Source: Glandiceps talaboti
Lineage: Eukaryota; Hemichordata; Enteropneusta; Spengelidae
NCBI RefSeq assembly: GCF_964340395.1
Contig: NC_135568.1
Span: 17,324,276 to 17,388,275, forward strand
DNA length: 64,000 bases
Reading direction: 5' to 3'
This document shows positions 51,073 through 61,030 of the stretch, piece after piece. How positions within the stretch are numbered: position 1 is the first letter of the stretch; each line of letters opens with the position of its first letter. The translations under genes were made by a program, and so were the position numbers. The notes under the pieces were generated by a model that searched no databases, was not told where the DNA came from, and saw only the letters and a program-made list of their open reading frames with translations.

Positions 51073-51110
51073 TCGACATAAGGGCCCTTTCTGCCTGCGA
51101 CGGCCCATAT
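51073..51110 (-). repeat. Right terminal inverted repeat
   Basis: Exact reverse complement of 45900-45937, starting tcgacataagggccctttct and ending cggcccatat. Confidence 0.95.
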
Positions 51111-54100
51111 GATTGTCTGTTAATGGACATGCACAATATTCATGGTTTAGTAACCCCAAGTTCTAGGATATCTCTTAATGAGTGAACTATTACCATTATA
51201 GATTAATTCAGCTAATTATAAAGTACAATATTAGAAATGCAGTTAATATAATTGTAAACCTAGGGGTTTCAGTAAGTTTCAATGGGGAGAAGTGCACGCT
51301 ACGCACGTGCGCGCCTGCTATACAAGCGCAGGGGTTGGGGGCTTTTTGAAAAATGAACATGTGAGTGCCGAGTTATATATCATACTTATACGACACCTCA
51401 CTCTACGGTGTTCTAACACCACATGACATTAGTGGTGATTACCTGACAATGATCATGTTCTATCGCTACACCCTGATCTATAATTCTTCCTTATACACCT
51501 GCTCTCACAATAACACTGGGACCCAACTGGTGATGTTTTTTTTATAACCTGCAATATCTGCAGTTGGAATCTAATTAATGTCAAGGTACTAATGACCTGC
51601 ACTATTTTGCATAGATGCATACACAGACTTGGAAGGTTATGGAAGGGGAAACTGGTTCTTGTATACATGACCAAACTGTAGTATTCATACATAAATTATG
51701 ACGTTTCCCTTTTCTTGACCTCTCAACCATGTCAAAATCTATTCAAACACTTCAAAATATACTACTTATACATTTCCATACACATTTACCTCACACATGT
51801 ACACTACACATAGGTTACACAGAACAAACTAAACTTCACCTTAGCCTTCTACCACCATACAATGATAAACTGAAAGGTACCATTTACTTCAGCAAACATA
51901 GGCAAACCACAATGTTTTCTTAGAAACATCCCATATAACATTCAAAGTCCTACAAATACACTTTTCAAAAGTATTAAAGAATCCATTCCTGCTGGTCAAT
52001 AATAACATCACTGCACAGGGCAAACAGCATTTACAAGTGGCTAGAAGCCTTTTATGCAATGGGTGTGTTAGTGGCTGACAAGCATTCCCATCAAGGTAAA
52101 CTCGAAGCAAACCGTGTATATGTTATGCTTGCAAGCCGGTCGGTTGTCAAGGGCAACATGGTGTTATACCGCCAAAATGGGGGAAGAGTACATAATACAT
52201 TTTAAATAGGTCTGATATTGTTATCCCCAATCAATCAGAATTATGGATATCAAAATCACTACAGTCGAACCCTCAAATGAATGGCCTCATCCCCCTTGTG
52301 GACTGTTGGCTACTAAGTCCCAAGGTGCACATGTATAACAGACCCTTTGTCCATCACGTTTCAAAAGTGCAACATGTAACTGGGGCTAATAAAAAAAAAC
52401 CTTTCCAGCAATAATATCCTAAGTCTTATATAAAAAATATGAATTAAAATGTTACTCAACAACATAAAACTAGAGCAAGACAAAACATTGGATTTGTGAT
52501 TTGTCTACAAAAGCTCACTTGTTTTGCTTGAACAAGAAAATAGACAGTGATACTTGGGGGTTGGTACTTTTAATGGCAAGGCCTTGTGATATGATTGATA
52601 CTTTGATTTATGGAAAAACACAAACACAAGGATGATGTCACATTTAAGCTATGACCATCCAATATTGTGTTAAATATAATCAACACTTATCAAGTACATA
52701 TATCTGTCTGTCTGTCTGTTTTTTAATCTGTCTGTCTCTATATAAAATACACATACATATATATGTGCATGTGTATCAAAGTATACATGTAAACATCCAT
52801 AACAATCAATACTTATCATACATTGCGTTGCCATAAATCTTTAACATTCACACCACCCCATCAGGGCAAACATCCAACCTACCTTCACATCTAGTAAAAT
52901 CATATACTTACCAGAAGTTTCTTGGTAGCTAAGCAAATCAGAATCCAAGAACATGCTTAACTAATATGAGGCGAAAATGAATATGTAATACTAATTTGTA
53001 AATGTTTGAAACTGCAGTGAGTACAAAATAGTTTGCACTCTGACTCATTGACACTTAAAACTGTTTTTGTATCAAATATCTGCTATATTTTAGATCATTC
53101 CCATTTTAAATGCTGGTGTTGAAAATCACACAAGCACTACTTCACCCTAGAATGTAAAATGTCAACAATCCATATACATCTCATCAGAAAAATACAATGT
53201 AGTTAGATCAGCTTTTGTATTTTGCTTACAATATCTGTACTACTCAACAACCTATATCACAACACATACATTTGTACTAGGTAAACCCTAGATCACTTCA
53301 AATATCATCAGTATTCTCATCTCATCTCATCAGAAAGATTGCTAAAATAAATACAAAATACCATACCAAAATGATTGAATGTAAGATATATGTTGATACA
53401 GTCAGAGTACTTTGTAAAGTAAGCTATTTTATGGAGTGATAAGCTTACAAATGGTGAATGTTTCCTTTACAAACATTTGCAGCTGCTGACTATTCATAAG
53501 TTAAATTAGCATATATCATCACAATACCTCCTTATAATACTTTTTCATAACAGGGCTGGAATCATAATTCTATTCTTTGATGCATGGTGGTATGAAAAGC
53601 TTAAACAGCTTGCATAGTTGCATCCCTGAATGGACCATTACACAAGTGACAGATGTTCTTTATGTACTGTCATTGATTCTTGGAATAGCAGGAATTCATA
53701 ACGAGTTATGATAAAACTGTCAATTTTGATAGAGTAGACACATTGTTTGACAATGAATAACTAAAGTGTACCAACGCATACATATGTTGCTAGAGTATGA
53801 GATACAAAGCGGAAAGATGGTTTTCAGTATTTCGACACTGCAGCAACATTAAAGGAGACAGATCTAGCAATAACTTGAAATTCTACCATATTTATCCCCT
53901 CAGTAATGTATTGGAAATATAGTGAGTTAACCAGCAACACACATGTAAAAGTAGAACACTGCCAAACCTGGCCTTTCATTAATGTGAACCTGCCTATTAA
54001 ATCATAAGTGCTTATTTCATTCTCCAGGCCTAAAACAACAGTGGCATGTCACACACAAACAATATGTGAATATTCATGTGCAACATGTGAATATTCATGT

Positions 54101-54300
54101 GCAAATTTTAATATGCACATCTTGAAATGTTAACTTTATTTAATAAATACATATATAGAAACACACCATGTATGTATGTATGTATGTATGTATGTATGTA
54201 TGTATGTATGTATGTGTCTGTTGAGTGATTTACAACAAAGATAACATTTACAACTCAAAGTTGAACAAACATCACACCTTACTATTTGCAAATTATGCAC
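51111..54300. other. Noncoding, no recognised element
   Basis: A+T-rich sequence with only short low-complexity runs (TCTG near 52707-52738). Open frames here are short and show no family pattern. Confidence 0.5.
54168..54214. repeat. (TATG)n microsatellite
   Basis: About 11 TATG units. Confidence 0.98.
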
Positions 54301-54310
54301 GCACACACTA

Positions 54311-54570
54311 ACATTTAAATGTGTTCAAGGTCTCAGAAATTCTTTCCATATAAACATATGTGATTTATTATTCTGATTTGCAGTACATCAGTTTTGCATT
54401 TGTCTTTGGAGGAGATAGATCTGTTTTCCTTATAAAACAAACATGTAAATTCTAACATTTCAATATGTTCACTGTCTCTGAATTCTTTTCACATAAAATG
54501 TATGTGATTTATCGTTCTCATTTGCAGTACATAAGTTGTGCATTTGTCTTGATATCTGCATCTAGAGTAC
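54311..54570. repeat. Two tandem diverged units of about 145 bp
   Basis: Both units hold gtgatttat, tctgatttgcagtacat (second: tctcatttgcagtacat) and gcatttgtctt, starting near 54311 and 54458. Confidence 0.8.
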
Positions 54571-54967
54571 ACAAAATAGCTATGATCTTTCCTAATATTT
54601 GTATTACTCTCTTAATTCTTTGTGATTTCTCATTGATGTCTCTCCTTAGTAAGGAAATAACTGATGTGATAGCTGATTCAAAGAGCTATCGAACAACCTG
54701 AGATTGAAATGCTGTCATTGGAATCCACAACCTAAAGATTAAGGCTAATAATTGCTTAAAGCAAAACCATGGGCACCTACGCAAGTTTTTAAACACACTG
54801 CTGACTTATTATTCTCAAAAGTGAGCTGCTTCGTAGAGTGCGTTCCCTAGAATAAAGCTTAGCACTTCATCAATGCCTCTCACTAACATCCAATTTATCA
54901 TGCTCAGACTGTGGTCTATTAGAGACAAACTCATCATCATGTGCATTGACAAGTTTATCACTACATG

Positions 54968-55145
54968 TTTGGTGCTGTTTATGATGTCCTCTGACGTGAA
55001 CGGAATTTCGCTGTCCTTCAAATCAACTCTAACATATAAGCCATATCACTGGGCAGCATGTAGCACTGCATGCAGGTTCAGTTTATGACATCCTTTGATG
55101 TGAACTGAATTTCACTGACTTTGAAATAAAGTCTATACACAAAGC
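54968..55145. repeat. Two tandem diverged units of about 107 bp
   Basis: gtttatgatgtcctctgacg and gtttatgacatcctttgatg start two units that also share gtgaac.gaatttc.ctg. Confidence 0.8.
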
Positions 55146-55384
55146 ATGTCACGTGGCTGCATACTTCAAACTGCTACAAGATTATCAAAAAATACCACCA
55201 ATGGTGCTCTAGCACAACTGTAGTTGTCTCTTGGTATGGGCGTGGTCTTGTTGCTAGACATATTTGCATACATTTTGTAAAACTTTATTCACTTACCTAC
55301 CCATCCCTGTTGTTATCTTTGCAATATGCATCATCATTTCACTGTTGCTAAGGGCATAGTCATGGTTACTTGGACCAATTGTGT

Positions 55385-56100
55385 CAACATTTTTCCAACA
55401 ATGACTGTAGAATAACACATCCAAAAACACCCGCACCAAGTTTCAACCCCATTGACCATGCAGTTTTCAAGATATCAGTTTTTTTTTTACCTTAATTGAG
55501 ATATTTAGACTTAATTTGCATACTGCTGATGGGATCATCACGTTGTGAATACAGCTTCATCTACACATCTCACAAAATTCCTGCCCAATCGGCTTGGTAG
55601 TATTGGCATTATATATTTTTGACTAAAATGACTCATTTTTTAGACCTAAATTTGCATATCGCATGGGACCATCATGTTATGAACAATTCTTAATCTAGAA
55701 ATGTTCCCATCAAATTTCAACCCAATCTACTAAGTAATTTTGGAATTATAGATTTTTTACCAAAAGGATACATTTTTACACGTAACTGGCATATCACCCG
55801 TGGTATCATCATGTCATGAACAACTCTTATTCTAAACACAACTAAGAATGTTCCCACCAATGTTTCCGACCGATCGGCCCAGTAGTTTTTGAGTGTTTTT
55901 TAAAACCAAAAATCATATTTTTTGACCCAAATTACACACTGATGGTATAAATCATTTTGATTTGAAAAATTTCCTAACTAGACCCCCAAGGTAATATATC
56001 CATCAACTACCATGGCAATTGGTCCAGTGGTTTTTGACTTTTAAGCTGTTTACACACACATCCGCACATACACAGACAGACAGACACTTTGTCATGCCTA
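55385..56100 (+). repeat. Diverged tandem array of about five units with GACA tail
   Basis: Units of roughly 140-150 bp repeat the pattern tttcaaccc...agtttt...ttgcatat...gggatcatca. The array ends cacagacagacagacacttt and gtcatgcctatagcac, the same tail as at 694-760. Confidence 0.8.
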
Positions 56101-56823
56101 TAGCACTACTGAACCTTATCAGTTCTGTTGTGCTAAAGAACATTCAAAACAATTTTACTGTTCAAAACTTCTTACAATGCAAGTCAGTCTTTCAACTTGC
56201 TGAACCTCTAAGTTAGCTGCTTCTAACCGAGAATCTGATTACAAATGTTTACCCTGTGTTTTGTCTGACATTTTTAATATCCTCAAAATGACAAGAGATA
56301 TTAAGTTTAGTCTACTATAGACCTAATGGATCTGCTGAGCATTTACTATAGTCACTAGAAACTCTTCTGAAATAGAAAACATGTTTGACATAATAGCTGT
56401 AATGAAGTACTTTCAATACTCATGAGATTGCATGTTCAAGATAAATGATGAGGTCACACAACTGGTCATGGATGGAAAAGTATTGAGTATCGGCAAAGAA
56501 TCTCAAGATGGTACAAATCTGTCAAACTTAATTGATGTCTGATGAAATGGTAAAGTGTATATGGCATGTAGCTTGTTTGTAAATTTACGATTACTCACAT
56601 GAGAAATGAAAGAACAGCTCGCCAACAACTCACTGTCTACAATCAATCACACCCATCATTCATCCACTTCTTTGGGAAGTAGGACATCAACAAAGGTGAT
56701 CAATCAAAGCAGCAACAGAACAACAAGTACAAGGCAATAATTCTCACCTGGCAAATATGTAATGAAATTTCATCTGTCATATTTAGCAGGATCTAATGGA
56801 AAAAAAATGTTGAATTCACACAG

Positions 56824-57260
56824 ATTCACAAAGGAAGCTGTTAGATTATTTAACTTTGTGGTTCCCTCATACAAAGACAAACAATACGGATTGGCAGACA
56901 TGCGTCATCCAAAGCAGTCACATATACATGCAATCAAAGTTTTAACTTCTTGATAAATTCACAAAGTTAGGGAAGCTGTTATGTTATTTATATTTTGGGG
57001 TTCCCTAATTCAAGGACAAAGAATAGTTATTGAGAGAAGTGCGGCCTCTTAAGTTCATATTTACATATGATCAAAGTTTTAACTTCTTGATAAATTCACC
57101 AAGTTAGGGAAGCTGTTAGGTTATTTAAATTTTGGGGCTCCCTAATTCAAGGACTGGGAATACATGTATATATTGAGATGAGTGCATCCTCTACAGCTGT
57201 CTTATTTGCCTATAATTAAAGTTTACTTATCAATTCACGAAGTTAGGGAAGTTAGGTTGT
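56824..57260. repeat. Diverged tandem repeat, about four units of about 136 bp
   Basis: Unit starts attcac.aagttagggaagct near 56824, 56957, 57094 and 57233. Units share gttattta.attttggggttcc and caaagttttaacttcttgat. Confidence 0.85.
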
Positions 57261-57290
57261 ATATACAGAATCTTATACATAAATTAAAGT

Positions 57291-57609
57291 GGGATTGGGT
57301 ATTTATTTTGGATTTTTAATTTACAAAATAATTTTATCATCACTTCCTACTTGAATAATCAACATGACACAACATATGCCAAGTCCTTGTTTGTAGTTCA
57401 ATGAATTGCAAAAAGCATAATAAATGTGTAAAATGTTTATTATTGTACGAACAATAATAAACATTTTTACACATTTTGGGCTTTTTGCATTGTATTAAGT
57501 TGCAAACATAGGCATGGACAATGTTGTTTCACATTGATTTTTCATGTTGGATGCCATGATAAAATTGTTTAATATAAATTAAAAATCCAAAATAAATACC
57601 TAATCCTCA
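57291..57609. mobile_element. Foldback element P2, copy 2
   Basis: Arms gattgggtatttattttgga and the inverse of aaaatccaaaataaatacct mark the ends. The centre is a 24-bp inverted repeat around acga (57425-57480). Related copy at 4048-4310. No coding capacity. Confidence 0.85.
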
Positions 57610-58505
57610 CCCATTATATGGTCATTTTATAACAAATTTTACAACATATTTTGTAATATCAAAATATCTTTGATTCCTGATCACTTTCTGTATGTAATTT
57701 GACAGCATTTCATACATTGATTTCAAACAAAATATTTTACTTCTAGTAGCCTTCAAGACATTCCCATAAAATGCCAAATTGAATATACTTTTTCTACATT
57801 CTTGTAAAAGATTTGATAATACTTTAGTGAAAATGATCACCAATGAAAGTCACTGTTTAATTAAGGATGACGTTCTCAGCAAAACAATATAGTTTAAAAT
57901 ATATTCATATTCTACAGAATCCTACACAATACATCATTATTGATTTATATTATATATGATTATATATTAATTATGAAATGCTTATAAATAATATAACTCA
58001 TCTAAAGCATAAAAAACAAATCTAGCCCAACATCTTTTTGAATATGTTCCAATGACATGCCATAATGATTATATTGTATATTTGGCAAAATGGTGAAAGT
58101 AAAAGTAGTCGACTTGTTATTCTGAGTGAAAGTGTTTAATTGACATAATTCAATCTATACTGTGAAACAACACAATATTTCACAAAGGTGAACAAACTCA
58201 TTCTAATACAGTTCAAAGTAGTATTCATGTTTCAATGCCACCATCACGTTAATAAATCTTGACTGCCCTTCATGAAAAGGAGATTTAATTACTTCAGTCC
58301 TGTAACTGGTGAGAACATGTACCTACTTACTAAAACCTTGTACTACAAAAGTGTTACCTCAAGTTATTAATATGTCAAACTTCATTTATTTTCAGAAAGT
58401 TGTTTCATCAATGTAGTTGCAGTGCCTGTGTGACCTCAATTCGTCCATCATGTTATGTTAAAAAATTCTCAGCTCCTATGACAAATGAATGTGAAGGCTA
58501 GATGA

Positions 58506-58507
<2 letters not shown>

Positions 58508-58554
<47 letters not shown>

Positions 58555-58561
58555 CCTCTCT
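58508..58561. repeat. (TC)n microsatellite
   Basis: About 20 TC units with a slightly interrupted end, next to the partial P1 copy. Confidence 0.98.
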
Positions 58562-58565
58562 CAAC

Positions 58566-58775
58566 ACAAATCAATGTCACTGTCGGATGATACAAGGAAA
58601 GTTCAAATACAAAACTGATATTTTTTTGTTCACAGTGAGAAAAAATGTTACAGTTTATGTGCATGTGTGCTATCAATGTATTTGGCATAAGTCATAACAA
58701 AAAACATTGTGTGAGATGTAAAAAAATATAATGTCACCTAATTGAAAGTCTATAAAGTTTCTGATTTGGTATTAG
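58566..58775. repeat. Partial foldback element P1
   Basis: Shares the right half of 3021-3357: ttgttcacagtgagaaaaaatg, cattgtgtgaga, and cctaattgaaagtctata ... tttggtatta. Confidence 0.65.
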
Positions 58776-59336
58776 TGTCTGCTATGATAAACATTAAAAA
58801 CTGAACATGTTGGATTAATAATACATGTAGCATACATGTACAAAGGTCAGAATGGAAAACACTTATTACATTGACCATATCTAGTCACATGAAAACCATT
58901 CATGATACTCATGGAAGTTGGCAGGATTAATTTATTCATGGGCAACCTTTTTATATGTCTATAGGAAATTTCTGTGATAATATATTAAAAAGAATATTTT
59001 GTATTGACAATACCATACACCTACAAAGATCAGAATGGTTCATGCATTACATATAATAATTTTTCACAATATAGATGTAGTGGGTAGGATGAATTGATCA
59101 TTTTTGGGTAATTTTCTTCAATATTTTATAGGATGTTTTCTACAAAAGAACACCTAAAACAGAATATTTTGAATTATTCATGATCATCACCACCTTGGAC
59201 TATGTATTTCTTTTACCTTCCCTTGGTGATTCTCTTGTATGATGATTGTCTGTCTGGTAATCATCAATGAGTAATGAGAGTAAAAGAAGTCTATACAAAT
59301 CTTATGGGACGCTTTGATTGAGAAATCTGTTGCTTG

Positions 59337-59399
59337 AGTATGAGCTTCATTTCACTTTACTGCCTTTTGTTTAACAAAATGTGAAATGAAGCTCATACT
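59337..59399. repeat. Hairpin with perfect 19-bp stem
   Basis: agtatgagcttcatttcac (59337-59355) and its exact inverse (59381-59399) are separated by 25 bp. Confidence 0.9.
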
Positions 59400-60769
59400 A
59401 CAAGACAAATGTACTCAATATTTGTATTCAGTACTGAATCCATACATAACATTGTATCAACGATTGCTAGTTTGTTGCTAAATTAATCAAATGTTGTATC
59501 TCATTGGGTGAAGTCAGTAAACTTGTTGCAGTTGGATATGAGACTTTTTAACATTTTCTGCCTTATACATAATTTTGTGTTCATTAAATATCCAAAGAAC
59601 TGTCATGAATTATTTATATTTTCCTTCTTTCTAGGAATAATTGGGAAGACATTCACAGACTGTCCAAGAATATCAGTTCAACCAAAGTTCAGACAAGCCA
59701 TGTCATATTGTTCTAAATCTCTGCAGCTGTAATAATTCAAATAATCACTTCATTGTATATAAAGTGTGTTCAATAAATACTACATACAGAATTAACACTA
59801 TCATACCTATTTACATTTAAATTGGGCACAATTTACTTGTAATAAATATATATTGAATATAGAAACTGCCTTTCCTATATAACACCATCTGTGATTGAAA
59901 GTGTAGCTGAAAATTGACTTTTATCCTTGTAATGTAACCTACTATGAACCAAATAAAAGTTCATTTACATCAATACATGTATCTCAAATTTAAGAAATTG
60001 CTATATGACCTTTATATCAAAACAGAAAAACCTTCACAGATAAATTATCATTCAGTCCCCCTGAATACCATTTCACATTAGATAAGCCAATAGTTTCTTC
60101 ATTTGCGTTGTAAATCACGAGTCGATACATGTAGCGACCATAGTACACATGTCTTCATGTACAATATGTTAATAGTTGGTTGTATGCCTTACACAATCAA
60201 TGTACATGATTACCAAAATGCTTGTACGTGACTAAGTGTGCTAAATAGATTTCAGCAATATTAAACATGTTGAAAAAATGAATTAATGACATTAATCATA
60301 GCTTTAAGTCACATATATATATAATTTTTAACTAGTAGTAATTGCACTGCAGTACACATGTATGCAATTAATATTTTTTATTTGCATGCAATAGCGCTTT
60401 GTTCATGAAAGTGCAGGGTTGCATAGTCTGATTTTTTAAAATGAAATTTGCTTTTTCAGATAAAGAGTTGTACATAATAACAGAACCTCATACCATGTGC
60501 ATGTCAGTGTGGAAACGCATGGGTATTTGCACTCATACTTGCATTGCTTTGTGCTGTAATTTTGCTCATTAGGCTCTTGAAAGTTCAGGCAAGAGAACAC
60601 TGCAAGCGCTAGTGCAAATAGCCTAAATGTGTGTACATGTAGAATACACCTTAGAAATAAACTTTTTAAACTTTGCTGTTACTTTGTTCAAGAAAAATCC
60701 AAACTATAACAACAAAATCTGGAAGGTTGTTATATGAATGTTTGAAATTGAGGTCAAAATAATAATGAA

Positions 60770-61030
60770 CAATAATAATGTTAGTTTTTTATATAGCGCT
60801 AAAGTGGCACAACAGCCCTTTTACTTTCTCAACTCCCTAGGGTGCATACAATCAACAGCAGCCTCTATATAAGCACATAGGATTAAAGCATTCACATTCC
60901 AACCTCTATTGTACCAGGTCCCCAGTTATAAAGCTGGGTTGACTGAGGCACAATCATGGTTCAAATCTTGCCCACAGACTTTAGCCATTCAGAAACAAAT
61001 GGCAGATCCCAAGCCAGTCACTTTTACCAT
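60770..61030. repeat. Probable dispersed repeat (tatatagcgctaaa...)
   Basis: (AAT)n at the start, then tttttatatagcgctaaagt and later gtccccagttataaagctgg. The style (AAT run, 'tatatagcgct', 'caggtcccc..tataaagctgg') resembles repeats common in marine invertebrate genomes; there is no second copy in this window. Confidence 0.4.

Larger units (their letters stand above)
45900..51110 (+). mobile_element. 5.2-kb DNA transposon with identical 38-bp terminal inverted repeats
   Basis: The left end 45900-45937 and right end 51073-51110 are perfect reverse complements over 38 bp, beginning atatgggccgtcgcaggcag. The outermost ATAT is palindromic, so it can be a 4-bp target duplication (ends GGGCC...GGCCC, 45904-51106) or hide a TA duplication (ends TGGGCC). 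Between the ends lies a single gene in the plus direction (46294-49890), a transposase candidate. Identical ends and an almost intact gene point to a fairly recent insertion. Similarity beyond the 38 bp is weak. The superfamily cannot be assigned from sequence alone; the possible 4-bp duplication makes Sola-type elements one comparison to make. Confidence 0.9.

Noticed and set aside
52915-52975. Minus-strand exon-like segment reading MFLDSDLLSYQETS before a gtaagta donor
   Set aside because: Very short, no recognisable family and no joining exon found.
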